A DNA stretch of 64,000 nucleotides from Ruminococcus sp. (GTDB taxonomy: Bacteria > Bacillota > Clostridia > Oscillospirales > Ruminococcaceae). Numbering within the stretch: position 1 is the first letter of the stretch; each line of letters begins with the position of its first letter. Shown here in pieces: positions 46,932 through 54,530 of the stretch. The DNA lies in contig NZ_JAHZAX010000003.1 of assembly GCF_019423705.1 (NCBI RefSeq), forward strand, positions 190,182-254,181, in the 5' to 3' direction. The notes beneath the pieces were generated by a model. It ran no database searches. It was not told where the DNA came from and worked only from the letters and a program-made list of their open reading frames with translations. The translations under genes and the position numbers were made by a program.

Positions 46932-47195
46932 GTGAAAAAGGCTGATATGGAAAAACGTTCTCGTCGTTGGATTGAAGTCCATTAAAAAAATGTAGAAGAA
47001 TCTATTGATAAGTATGCTAATGGTAAGATTAGTTTTAATTATGTTTCTGCTAAATTTGATGATCTTTCATCAATTATAATGGCTTATGATGTTATAGAAC
47101 TTCTTTCAAAGTCTGAAATTACTGATTTTCAAATTCGCATTGATGTTTTGCGTAATAAGTTTTATAACGTTCGTTCTACTTATTATTCAATTTAA
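46932..47195 (+). pseudogene. Small gene with an in-frame stop codon
   Basis: A GTG start with AAAGGA opens MKKADMEKRSRRWIEVH, then TAA at codon 18. The same frame continues openly for 69 more codons (KNVEESIDKYANGK...) to a stop at 47195, with T-rich third positions like real coding sequence. A single CAA-to-TAA change would explain it. I treat it as a broken 87-residue gene; separate use of the first 17 codons as a leader peptide is possible. Confidence 0.6.
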
Positions 47196-47208
47196 GGGGG
47201 TGACTTAT

Positions 47209-47511
47209 ATGTACAGTGATAGATACAATTACCGAGAGTATGCTTGTACTCGTGAAGAAATCTTAAAACGTAAGACGTTTCCGTTTGTAATAAATAATGA
47301 GGAGTTTGCAGATTATTGTTTCGCAAAATTTCAAGCAGAATTTACTACTGCAAGATTGATCAAATATGCCGGCAATCAGTATATTTGCTTTGATGATAGA
47401 GCCGCAAGAAAGGTTTATAAACAATTATCGGAAGAACTCCATAAACTCACCCAGAAAGAAAAAGAACTAAGAGAATTTATTGACGCAGAATTCCAGAGTA
47501 ATATAGAATAG
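47209..47511 (+). CDS. Hypothetical protein of the element
   Basis: A 100-residue charged protein rich in Tyr, Glu and Lys, ending in a predicted helix (LSEELHKLTQKEKELREFI). I recognise no family. The ATG at 47209 follows AAGGGGGTGA, so I prefer it to the longer frame from 47140, whose extra residues are encoded by the end of the upstream broken gene. It lies in the operon leading to ssb and parA. Confidence 0.6.
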   Translation: MYSDRYNYREYACTREEILKRKTFPFVINNEEFADYCFAKFQAEFTTARLIKYAGNQYICFDDRAARKVYKQLSEELHKLTQKEKELREFIDAEFQSNIE

Positions 47512-47524
47512 GGGGGTATAAGTT

Positions 47525-47809
47525 ATGGCAAAAAGAATTATTTCTGATGACACAATTACAAACGAGGTTATTACAAGGCTAAAGGAGGAGAAATTCCGTG
47601 ACAAGTGGGCGGCATTCGCTATTTCAAAAGAGCATTCTGAAATCAGCAATGCAACAGAGTACATTATAAAATGCGAACCAGAGTTGAGAGACTGGATCGA
47701 AAGCTTCATTCCATATATGGAGCATAAAACCAATAACAACTTAATAGACGATATCATAAAAGACTATTTTGGAGAAGAATTTTATAGAGAGGACGTTGTT
47801 CCTTTTTAA
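47525..47809 (+). CDS. Hypothetical protein with SSB-like C-terminal tip
   Basis: A 94-residue acidic protein, mostly helical, starting MAKRIISDDTITNEV and ending EDVVPF. Its last residues resemble the acidic-PF tip by which SSB recruits partners, and the SSB gene is next. No family was recognised. A role in modulating SSB partner proteins is inference. A GGGGGGTATAAG site lies before the start. Confidence 0.6.
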   Translation: MAKRIISDDTITNEVITRLKEEKFRDKWAAFAISKEHSEISNATEYIIKCEPELRDWIESFIPYMEHKTNNNLIDDIIKDYFGEEFYREDVVPF

Positions 47810-47823
47810 TAATTTAAAAAAGC

Positions 47824-47850
47824 AACTTTTTATCCACCGGATACAAAGTG
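47824..47850. repeat. 27-bp palindromic repeat, copy 1 (intergenic)
   Basis: AACTTTTTATCC, ACC, GGATACAAAGTG: the arms match at 10 of 12 positions. Related copies are at 50287-50313 and 59590-59616. It is in the ssb leader. Confidence 0.75.
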
Positions 47851-47877
47851 AGATAATCAAAAACAGGAGGAATTTTT

Positions 47878-48318
47878 ATGTTGAACTATGTAATGATGTT
47901 GGGAAGACTTACGGCAGAACCGGAGCTGAGAACAACGGAAAGCGGCAATGACTTTGCTACATTCTCGATTGCTGTACAGCGACCAAAGCCAAAGGACGGT
48001 GAAGCAGCAGCTGACTTCTTTAACTGCATTGCTTGGCAGAGCCGTGCGAAAATCGTGACAGAATGGTATCACAAGGGTGATATGATAATGCTTGTCGGCA
48101 CACTCCGTAATCGCCGCTGGGTAGATAAAAACGGTAATAATCGTATTTCAGAACAGATCGTTATAAAAGAAATTCACTTTACCGGCAGCCAAAAGAAAAG
48201 TGAAGCGGCTTCAAATCTTCCTGCTACGCCAGACACTCTTGACGATTTCACCGTTTTGTCAGAAAGTGACCTTGCAGAGTTTGAAGATGTCTTAGATGAT
48301 GACGGCGTTCCGTTTTGA
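47878..48318 (+). CDS. ssb: Single-stranded DNA-binding protein
   Basis: The 146-residue protein has an OB fold (MLNYVMMLGRLTAEPELRTT; FFNCIAWQSRAKIVTEWYHKGD) and a short linker, and ends DDDGVPF, the acidic tip that binds repair and replication enzymes. It should protect single strands during transfer and re-synthesis of the element. AGGAGG precedes the start. Element-borne SSBs of this length are common on conjugative elements. Confidence 0.93.
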   Translation: MLNYVMMLGRLTAEPELRTTESGNDFATFSIAVQRPKPKDGEAAADFFNCIAWQSRAKIVTEWYHKGDMIMLVGTLRNRRWVDKNGNNRISEQIVIKEIHFTGSQKKSEAASNLPATPDTLDDFTVLSESDLAEFEDVLDDDGVPF

Positions 48319-48332
48319 TAGTGGGAGGGCTT

Positions 48333-48593
48333 ATGGTACAGATTACTGCAAAACACATTAAAAGAACAAATGATATAAAATCAACAAAGGTTGAAACTTC
48401 ACTATCAGGAAGTTTCGTTGACATACTTACAGAACTTGCTTCTGGGGTAATTGCTGTTGTTAATGAGATTACCGAACCATTGCCCACAGAGGTCAAATTA
48501 AAAGTAACACAGGATTTTATTACAGATGTTTATGTAAATATCGTTGAAGGAAATAAAGGAGGAATTGAGGAATATGGTGAAAGTAAGAATTGA
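48333..48593 (+). CDS. Hypothetical protein of the element
   Basis: An 86-residue protein starting MVQITAKHIKRTNDIKSTK, with a hydrophobic central helix (FVDILTELASGVIAVV). It has no recognised domain. The ATG at 48333 follows GGGAGGG. Its end overlaps the next gene by 20 bases, so both belong to the same operon. Confidence 0.55.
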   Translation: MVQITAKHIKRTNDIKSTKVETSLSGSFVDILTELASGVIAVVNEITEPLPTEVKLKVTQDFITDVYVNIVEGNKGGIEEYGESKN

Positions 48594-48849
48594 GGGTTTA
48601 CCCGAAGAAGTCGAGAAGTTTGCAGAAAAGCTAAAAAAGGACGGATATGTTTTCTTGCAGGAAAGCAGCAATTATCCGAATAGAAATTCGGATAATGTTC
48701 GCAGATACGTTGATATAAAGGTAGAAAAATATATAGGAGAAAGTAAAAATAAAATCACAGGTATGGGAGGCGCATTTTCTGTCAACATTGCAAAGTATTG
48801 CAGCAATGACAAGTACGCCATTGATATAAAAGGTGAGAAAAATATATAG
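48574..48849 (+). CDS. DUF3970-like small protein
   Basis: A 91-residue protein starting MVKVRIEGLPEEVEKFAEKL, a pattern like DUF3970 proteins of Firmicute mobile elements. The middle is polar with an SSNYPNRNSDN stretch. Function is unknown. I place the start at 48574, after AAAGGAGG, instead of the longer frame from 48544. It lies 12 bases upstream of parA. Confidence 0.6.
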   Translation: MVKVRIEGLPEEVEKFAEKLKKDGYVFLQESSNYPNRNSDNVRRYVDIKVEKYIGESKNKITGMGGAFSVNIAKYCSNDKYAIDIKGEKNI

Positions 48850-48861
48850 GAGGAAGAAAAA

Positions 48862-49662
48862 ATGGGTAAAATTATCGCAGTATGCAATCAGAAAGGCGGC
48901 GTGGGCAAGACCACTACAACATTTAACCTCGGAGCAGCTCTTTCGCTGAAACATAACAAAAAGGTGCTGCTTATTGATCTTGACCCACAGGCGAACCTTT
49001 CGGAATACCTCTGCTATGTAGCAGACAATAAAGCCACTATGACACAGCTTATTGCTGAGGTGACAAGAAGCACAATAACAACAGCCGATAGTGTGTCTGA
49101 CTGTATCAGATTTAATGACCGAAACAAGCTTTACTACATTCCGGCAGACATAAATCTTGCAAACTCAGAAACTCTTATGGCAACAGCTCTTGCAAGAGAA
49201 ACTACCCTGAAGCGAATACTCTCTCCAGAAATAACGAATCAGTTTGACTATGTTCTGATAGACTGCTTGCCATCGTTAGGCGTATTGCTCATTAATGCCT
49301 TAACAGCAGCAGACGGAATGATTATTCCGGTGCAGACACAGAAGTTTAGTCTTGACGGTTTGCAGGCACTTAATTCTTTGTATACTCAGATCAAGTCTAC
49401 AATCAACCCTGCGCTTGCTCTGATCGGCGTTCTGCCTACAATGGTAGATAACACGAATGTCAGCAGAAGCGCTCTTAAAACGCTCTCTGACGAATACAGC
49501 AGCGTGTTTAAAACGTCAATACATAAATCTGTCGAAGCTGCCAAATCGTCAGAAAGCGGCAATGCTCTTTGCAAGACTAAGAACAGGTTGGGCGATGAAT
49601 ATATCGCTTTGTCCAATGAAATTGTTGGTATAGATGAGGAGAGAAACGAAATTGGAAGCTAA
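48862..49662 (+). CDS. parA: ParA-family partition ATPase
   Basis: The 266-residue ATPase starts MGKIIAVCNQKGGVGKTTTT with the deviant Walker A at 11-18, and has the DLDPQANLS and DYVLIDCLPSLG motifs of ParA/Soj. It should keep the excised circular form, or the element in general, stably inherited. The ParB-like partner follows two genes later. AGGAGG precedes the start. Confidence 0.93.
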   Translation: MGKIIAVCNQKGGVGKTTTTFNLGAALSLKHNKKVLLIDLDPQANLSEYLCYVADNKATMTQLIAEVTRSTITTADSVSDCIRFNDRNKLYYIPADINLANSETLMATALARETTLKRILSPEITNQFDYVLIDCLPSLGVLLINALTAADGMIIPVQTQKFSLDGLQALNSLYTQIKSTINPALALIGVLPTMVDNTNVSRSALKTLSDEYSSVFKTSIHKSVEAAKSSESGNALCKTKNRLGDEYIALSNEIVGIDEERNEIGS

Positions 49663-49969
49663 AAAGGATTTAGTTAAATGCCCATATTGTGGTGGAACTC
49701 CGGTAATGGGTACACTCATCACTTCGTACAATTATGTATCTGAACATTGCTTGCGTGAAAGCGGCATTGACATTGAAGATAATGGAGATTGGATCGGGGC
49801 AATGTTAGGCGATATGAACGTTGAGCCAACAATGAGAATTACAAAGTACAAGTGTCTATCTTGTCAAAAAGAGTGGGGAGCTTACAACAAGAAAGAATAT
49901 CAATTTGTCGGCAATGATGCTGGATTGTGTTATTTTGAAAAACTTGAAAAGAAAAATAACAAAGAATAA
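49652..49969 (+). CDS. Small zinc-ribbon protein
   Basis: A 105-residue protein with two CxxC pairs (CPYCGG and CLSCQKEWG) that would bind one zinc. The start could be TTG at 49652, which is 10 bases after an AGGAG site, or ATG at 49634. I prefer TTG because it gives the common MEAKKDLVKCPYCGG start. It overlaps the parA end and lies between parA and the ParB-like gene. No specific role is recognised. Confidence 0.6.
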   Translation: MEAKKDLVKCPYCGGTPVMGTLITSYNYVSEHCLRESGIDIEDNGDWIGAMLGDMNVEPTMRITKYKCLSCQKEWGAYNKKEYQFVGNDAGLCYFEKLEKKNNKE

Positions 49970-49987
49970 TTTGAAGGAGGAAGCTAT

Positions 49988-50749
49988 ATGAATGAAAATT
50001 CTCTATTCGTGCAGGCACTAAAAGAAGCATTTGATAAAGAGCATAGTGATGATATGAGTGCAATTACGTCAAACTCCGAACACAAATTTAGAGACGAAGA
50101 AGCTGAAATGTATGTGATCGAATCAAATCTTATGCAGCGTGGCTTTGACAATCTAAAAATATCCGAACAAGCTGCTGTAGTGGCAATTCGTCACAATCAG
50201 ATGTTTTCGCAGGGTAAGCGTAATGATATCATAAGAGAACTTGAAAAGCTTGAGGGCAACGAACCCAGCGAACCTGTTGATAAATCAACTTCTTCTCCGG
50301 TGGATACAAAGTTGGATACCAATAAAACAGTCGGAGAAGAATATGGAATGAGCCGTGCAACTGTGGCAAGACTTGTGCGTATAGATAAGCTTATTGACGA
50401 GCTGAAAGAATACGTCGATAATGGCAGCCTTTCAATTCGTGCAGGCGTTGAGTTATCATTTCTGGATCTGGACACGCAAAACAATCTGGCAAGTATCATT
50501 GATTTAGACCACAAAATTGATGTTAAAAAGGCTGCTATACTTCGTGAAGCTGCCAATGAAAAAGGTTCTTTACGTCACGGCGAGATCATAAAGATACTTT
50601 TCAACGACCTTGATGTAAAACCAAGCAAGCCAAAGAATGTGAAGATAAGTTCAGATACGTTTTCACGATATTTTGACGGTTGCAAGGCACAGGAAGTTTC
50701 GGAGATAATTGAAAACGCTCTGGAGCTTTATTTCAAGCAATTGAAATAA
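49988..50749 (+). CDS. ParB-like protein lacking the N-terminal CTPase domain
   Basis: The 253-residue protein matches the middle part of ParB proteins from Clostridial elements: the VIESNLMQRGFDNLKISEQAA helix and a helix-turn-helix (GEEYGMSRATVARLV). The N-terminal GxRxR nucleotide-binding motif of ParB is absent. It should be the DNA-binding partner of ParA. Residues about 101-110 (TSSPVDTKLD) are encoded by an inserted palindromic repeat. Confidence 0.72.
   Translation: MNENSLFVQALKEAFDKEHSDDMSAITSNSEHKFRDEEAEMYVIESNLMQRGFDNLKISEQAAVVAIRHNQMFSQGKRNDIIRELEKLEGNEPSEPVDKSTSSPVDTKLDTNKTVGEEYGMSRATVARLVRIDKLIDELKEYVDNGSLSIRAGVELSFLDLDTQNNLASIIDLDHKIDVKKAAILREAANEKGSLRHGEIIKILFNDLDVKPSKPKNVKISSDTFSRYFDGCKAQEVSEIIENALELYFKQLK
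50287..50313. repeat. 27-bp palindromic repeat, copy 2 (inside the ParB-like gene)
   Basis: AACTTCTTCTCC, GGT, GGATACAAAGTT; arms match at 9 of 12. The copy at 59590 (reverse strand) agrees with this one at 25 of 27 positions. Both encode SPVDTKLD in the same frame. Confidence 0.8.
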
Positions 50750-50771
50750 GCACACATAAGGAGGAACACCT

Positions 50772-51101
50772 ATGGATTACCGATACAAAATAGAGATCGA
50801 GCTTGATGATGAAAAAATAATCTCTGATAACAAGTATGTTATCGAAAGCATTTATGAAGCTATACGAGGTATGTTCTCTGATGAGGGCATACCAGAGATA
50901 AAGAATGACGAACACACAATGACCTTTGTCAGCAATAGGTATGATAAAGACGATTTTGCGGCAATGGCGTTAGTTGAAAATACACTTTTTGATTCTGAGT
51001 GGTTCAGACCATATGTAAAAAAGATGATATGGTATAACATCGCTTATGGAAAAGACTACTGTGAAGATGTAATTAAAGCCTATGAAAAAGAAGGTCTTTA
51101 A
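50772..51101 (+). CDS. Hypothetical protein upstream of vapD
   Basis: A 109-residue acidic protein starting MDYRYKIEIELDDEKI, with alternating strands and helices and no recognised domain. Its stop is only 2 bases before the VapD-like gene. An AGGAGG site precedes the start. Small genes directly before a toxin are often its antitoxin, so this is a candidate, but only by position. Confidence 0.6.
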   Translation: MDYRYKIEIELDDEKIISDNKYVIESIYEAIRGMFSDEGIPEIKNDEHTMTFVSNRYDKDDFAAMALVENTLFDSEWFRPYVKKMIWYNIAYGKDYCEDVIKAYEKEGL

Positions 51102-51103
51102 TT

Positions 51104-51565
51104 ATGGGAAACGAGCAGAGGAAAGCCTTGAATTTTGATTTGGATACAAAAGCTTTGAAACAATATTATCCCAACAAAAATTACAGACAAGCGTATAAAG
51201 ATGTAAAGAGGTTTCTTCTTAATAATGGATTTGAACACAGACAATGGTCAGGGTACACATCAATTAAGCCAATGACAGACGGTACTATAAGAGCCAAAAT
51301 GCTTAAATTAAAAAAAGCCTTACCGTGGATTTCTAAATGTGTGAATCGCTTTGACGTCACAGATATAGGAGAACAGCACGACCTTACATTTGTATTTACA
51401 GGCAGACGCAAATGTAAGGTAAAAGATGTTCAAAAGGAGAATCCAAAGCCCAAAGAAAGTAAGCCCTTATTTTCTGCAAAGCAGCTAAAAGAAAGAGCTA
51501 ATCAGATAAGCAAACAGCCACATAGGCAAAACACGAAGAACATATCAAAGGATATGGAGAGATAG
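51104..51565 (+). CDS. vapD: VapD-like endoribonuclease with basic C-terminal tail
   Basis: The 153-residue protein matches VapD in its first 105 residues: ALNFDLDTKALKQYYP, YRQAYKDVKRFLLNNGFEHRQ and ISKCVNRFDVTDIGEQHDLT. VapD proteins have a Cas2-like fold and cleave mRNA as toxins. The usual protein is about 95 residues. Here a basic tail of about 45 residues is added, containing FSAKQLKERANQISKQ (starting at residue 123), a pattern also found at the ends of the ToxN-like and giant helicase proteins of this element. Confidence 0.82.
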   Translation: MGNEQRKALNFDLDTKALKQYYPNKNYRQAYKDVKRFLLNNGFEHRQWSGYTSIKPMTDGTIRAKMLKLKKALPWISKCVNRFDVTDIGEQHDLTFVFTGRRKCKVKDVQKENPKPKESKPLFSAKQLKERANQISKQPHRQNTKNISKDMER

Positions 51566-51586
51566 ATTTTAAAGGAGGAAAATGTA

Positions 51587-52141
51587 ATGGAAAACCCAAC
51601 ATTAAGCACCGCAGCAGAGATACTTGAAGTAAGCGAAGAAAGCCTGAAAGACTTTCCGGAACATATCGCAAACTCAATGATCGCTGCAATGGAAATGGTT
51701 GATCCCGACACGGAGGAAGAATGCCGCATTCTGCACGATAATCTGAGAACGCTATGGCAGCAGGGCTGTATCTATAAGGATATGCAGCAGATCGCCGAAG
51801 AAACCGGTGCAGACTTTGATACGCTTATGTCACTTGATTATCAGTCACAGCTTGGTATTTCATTTGACTATGCCGTTGATGTAAACGAGCAGAATGAGAA
51901 CGCTGTGAAAAATGTTTATGATAACATCAATAAGGCTTTAAACATAGTCGAGCTGCCAATGGTGGCAAAGCTGCTTGATATTGACTATGACAAGCTCAGA
52001 GAGAAATACTCTCGTTATGTGTGGGAACAGCTTTGTGGAGCATACGCTATGCTTTATGATGAGAATGGAGATAATTCGGAACTCATTACCGAATTGAATA
52101 GAATAATTACGGAGGTCGGAGATAATGAAAAGAACGTTTAA
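51587..52141 (+). CDS. Hypothetical acidic protein
   Basis: A 184-residue acidic, helical protein (MENPTLSTAAEILEVSEES...), rich in Glu, Asp and Asn. I recognise no domain. AAAGGAGG precedes the start. The next gene starts inside its last codons, so they are co-translated. The partner is a secreted membrane-anchored protein, which suggests a role at the cell surface or in regulation of it, by inference. Confidence 0.6.
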   Translation: MENPTLSTAAEILEVSEESLKDFPEHIANSMIAAMEMVDPDTEEECRILHDNLRTLWQQGCIYKDMQQIAEETGADFDTLMSLDYQSQLGISFDYAVDVNEQNENAVKNVYDNINKALNIVELPMVAKLLDIDYDKLREKYSRYVWEQLCGAYAMLYDENGDNSELITELNRIITEVGDNEKNV

Positions 52142-53003
52142 AACAATTATGGCAACGGCTGCACTTGCAATGGCGATATGTATGCCGATTACAGCATATG
52201 CTGATGATGATTACACAAGGGACGAGATCATTGATGAATACTGGACGCAATACTGGAAGGATTCACTTCCCGGTGAGGAAAACCCAGAAGGCTCTCTTGA
52301 ATATCACATTCTGGAGAATTTCCTTGATGAACAGTATGGTCATTATCGCTATGAAGACAGAGATAAGTATATGGTCAGCGATTGGTCAAGCTATTATGAC
52401 ATACGGGAAGCTTGGCAAAAATACAATGAGGACTACACAAAAAACTGGCATATGACCGATGATGATGAAACAGGGGAATTCTACATAGAATCCTATGATC
52501 CGGAAACAGACACATACGGCAATGATAAGCTGTATACTTTCACGCTTGCGGACGGCAAGTGGAATATGGTTGATAGTAACGGAGATATTGTCGATTCATT
52601 TGACCCACACGGTGGTGACGGCTCTTGGGCGAAAATCAAAGAAGAAGCAAATGATGATGAAGACTTCAATTTCAATGCAGAAGGCTATGTCAACGGCGAA
52701 CATCAAGTCGCAAATGCTGACGGAAGCAATTCGATCATTGACGATCAGGGTTCTGCAGCTTCCGGAGAGCCAGCGACGGCTAATACTAAAGACGGAAATG
52801 CAAGAGTGACAGGCGGTAAGGTCGCAACAGCTTCGGCAGCGACTTCTGAAGCTTCCTCGACCGAAAAAACAGAAATTGATGAAGATATGCAGCAGGAGAG
52901 CAGCTCATCAATGTTCCCATATATTATTCTTATTATCGCAATTCTGGCGGTGGTAGCTGAGGTCATATATTTACACAAAAAGAAAAAGGAAGGTAAAAAA
53001 TGA
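52125..53003 (+). CDS. Secreted membrane-anchored acidic protein
   Basis: The 292-residue protein has a signal peptide (MKRTFKTIMATAALAMAICM, cut after AYA near residue 26), an acidic domain rich in Asp, Tyr and Trp, a low-complexity Ala/Ser/Thr region (about 205-255), one membrane segment (about 263-281) and a lysine-rich end. It has no LPxTG motif. Such proteins may sit on the cell surface of the donor during mating or provide surface exclusion. No family match was recognised. Confidence 0.65.
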   Translation: MKRTFKTIMATAALAMAICMPITAYADDDYTRDEIIDEYWTQYWKDSLPGEENPEGSLEYHILENFLDEQYGHYRYEDRDKYMVSDWSSYYDIREAWQKYNEDYTKNWHMTDDDETGEFYIESYDPETDTYGNDKLYTFTLADGKWNMVDSNGDIVDSFDPHGGDGSWAKIKEEANDDEDFNFNAEGYVNGEHQVANADGSNSIIDDQGSAASGEPATANTKDGNARVTGGKVATASAATSEASSTEKTEIDEDMQQESSSSMFPYIILIIAILAVVAEVIYLHKKKKEGKK

Positions 53004-53407
53004 TTTTTGCTAGTGAAAAAATGGCGTATGACGGTGAAAAATACACAACACCTGTTTGGCAGCTTGATACTGACACTTACACAGTAACGCATACAGACGA
53101 TACTGGCGTTGAGGAACGTACACCTTATCACTCTGAGTGCGTCCGTTATTATATCAATTACTGTTTGGAAAACAATTCAGATAAGCTTGAAAAGCTTGTG
53201 AATGACGGCAAAATAAAGGTTTATCTTGAAGAGCTTGAAACCAAGTTCTATGAAGCAGTTGATCGACAAGTGAGCATATGGAAAGCTCAGGACAGAGATT
53301 ATCAGGCAACATTGGCAAGTGGAGATTTTCTTACACAAGCTAAAATGGAAAACACATTTGATATGCAAGCCAAGGAGCTTTTATACTCCACAATGGTGTA
53401 TTCGTAA
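53000..53407 (+). CDS. Hypothetical protein, possibly TnpV-like
   Basis: A 135-residue protein whose ATG overlaps the previous stop by 4 bases. The C-terminal half (VYLEELETKFYEAVDRQVSI, then MQAKELLYSTMVYS) faintly resembles TnpV proteins of Clostridial elements, but I am not sure. It ends the plus-strand cargo operon and is followed by a bidirectional terminator. Confidence 0.5.
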   Translation: MIFASEKMAYDGEKYTTPVWQLDTDTYTVTHTDDTGVEERTPYHSECVRYYINYCLENNSDKLEKLVNDGKIKVYLEELETKFYEAVDRQVSIWKAQDRDYQATLASGDFLTQAKMENTFDMQAKELLYSTMVYS

Positions 53408-53515
53408 AGCCGTCTGTACGGCGAACTAAGGAGCATTAGAACACAATGCGTAAATTTCTCAATAAAACGTCTAAAAGCCGTTAGAACGCATTTCTCAAGG
53501 GCTCAGAGCATAATA

Positions 53516-53548
53516 AAAAGCAGACTTCAAAACGAGGTCTGCTTTTTA
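53516..53548. terminator. Bidirectional terminator between the cargo operon and toxN
   Basis: AAAAAGCAGAC pairs with GTCTGCTTTTT around a short loop, with A and T runs on both sides. Confidence 0.88.
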
Positions 53549-53552
53549 CGTT

Positions 53553-54254
53553 TTATAGGGAGTGATCGTCTTTTTTATGAGATTTATTCTTGCCAGTTGA
53601 ATTTCGGCTTTGATTATGTATACGCTGCGTTTCAGACTTTAGCTTTGAAACGCTAAAAGGTGCTTTGCTTTGAGATTTTGATTTATTGCTTGCCAAAGAA
53701 TTTTGAGCCGGAGCTTGTTGCTCCAATTCCTTTTCAAGACGTTTCTCAAGTACAGCTTCAAGCTTTTTGAAATTGCAACAACGTTTAGTGACCATACGCA
53801 TTTTATCCGGCGTTTCAGTAACTATATGATACAGCTTATTGGCTTTTGTCACAATTAAATCTTGATTTTGCTGACACCAGTTCAGCTGCTTTACCGCCAT
53901 CTTCTTATAATGGGTGTTTTCGGAAGAATCCTTTCGAGTAATGCGTAACTCAACTGGTATAAGAAATCTTTCATCAACCGGAATCATATTATTGAAGTTA
54001 AGGACACCTAGCAATTTTCCGTCTACATTTATTCTCATAAAGTCTATGTCATTTTTCATTTTTTGATGTTTTGGTTTTGGCGAGCTTAAAGGTATACAGT
54101 ATTTCTTATTGTCGCATATAATTATTATTCCCACGAATGGACGATTATCTTTTCCAACTTGTGGTGAAACGGAATGAACATTATCATCTTTTTGTGCTAG
54201 ATCACGAATGTATTTCATATCTATTTTGTATAACCGCAGTCGTTTTTGTTCCAT
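53553..54254 (-). CDS. toxN: ToxN/AbiQ-type endoribonuclease toxin (type III TA)
   Basis: The 233-residue protein matches ToxN/AbiQ over about 180 residues: LRLYKIDMKYIRDLA, RPFVGIIIICDNKKYCIPLS, the signature SSPKPKH at 57-63, LGVLNFNNMIPV and YKKMAVKQLNWC. Members cleave RNA and are held inactive by a repeat RNA antitoxin, and several abort phage infection. I chose the ATG at 54254, 7 bases after AGGAGA. Upstream on the same strand are a terminator and three 34-nt repeats, the standard toxI-terminator-toxN layout. A basic C-terminal tail of about 50 residues is extra to the family. Confidence 0.88.
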   Translation of the reverse strand: MEQKRLRLYKIDMKYIRDLAQKDDNVHSVSPQVGKDNRPFVGIIIICDNKKYCIPLSSPKPKHQKMKNDIDFMRINVDGKLLGVLNFNNMIPVDERFLIPVELRITRKDSSENTHYKKMAVKQLNWCQQNQDLIVTKANKLYHIVTETPDKMRMVTKRCCNFKKLEAVLEKRLEKELEQQAPAQNSLASNKSKSQSKAPFSVSKLKSETQRIHNQSRNSTGKNKSHKKDDHSL

Positions 54255-54274
54255 TTTTCTCCTTTTGCACCTAA

Positions 54275-54308
54275 TAAAAAAGGCTGTGGAAATATCCGCA
54301 GCCTTTTT
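54275..54308 (-). terminator. Terminator between toxI repeats and toxN
   Basis: On the minus strand AAAAAGGCTG pairs with CAGCCTTTTT around GGATATTTCC, followed by T residues. In type III systems this leaky terminator sets the antitoxin-to-toxin ratio. Confidence 0.85.
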
Positions 54309-54456
54309 AATCGCTTCCACTTACGGTAGGACTCACCGCTCTTATCGTTTCCACTCACAGTAGGACTCACTGCTCTTATGGTTTCCACTTACAGTAGGAC
54401 TCACTGCTTTTTACAGAGGTCTACAACCTCCATATGATAAGCTACTGCTTATCCTC
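54309..54456 (-). ncRNA. toxI: ToxI-like antitoxin RNA
   Basis: The transcript should start near 54456, pass a 7-bp leader hairpin (GATAAGC/GCTTATC, 54436-54453), then the three 34-nt repeats, and mostly end at the terminator before toxN. ToxN in other systems cuts this RNA into single repeat units that fold as pseudoknots and bind the toxin. The repeat length equals that reported for the Bacillus thuringiensis system. Confidence 0.82.
54315..54416 (-). repeat. Three 34-nt antitoxin repeats with covarying bases
   Basis: Units begin (plus strand) with TTCCAC at 54315, 54349 and 54383, so the period is exactly 34. On the RNA strand a 4-bp stem reads CGGT...ACCG in one unit and CAGT...ACTG in the other two: a G-C to A-U pair change on both sides. 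This supports an RNA structure. The third unit diverges over its last seven bases. Confidence 0.88.
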
Positions 54457-54462
54457 ATATAT

Positions 54463-54491
54463 ATTATACCCGATTATTTCTGAAAAGTCAA
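54463..54491 (-). promoter_or_regulatory. Promoter of toxI-toxN
   Basis: On the minus strand, TTGACT (54486-54491), 17 bases, TATAAT (54463-54468). Confidence 0.85.
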
Positions 54492-54530
54492 TAGCAAAAT
54501 CGATTTTTTATAGAGAAATTCTGTCAATTA

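Noticed and set aside
47140..47208. Longer start for the 100-aa element protein
   Set aside because: The extra residues are read from the end of the upstream broken gene in another frame; the strong AAGGGGGTGA site supports 47209.
54315..54416. Short CRISPR array
   Set aside because: The 34-nt units are directly adjacent without spacers, they covary as RNA stems, and they precede a ToxN-like gene, so they are antitoxin repeats.
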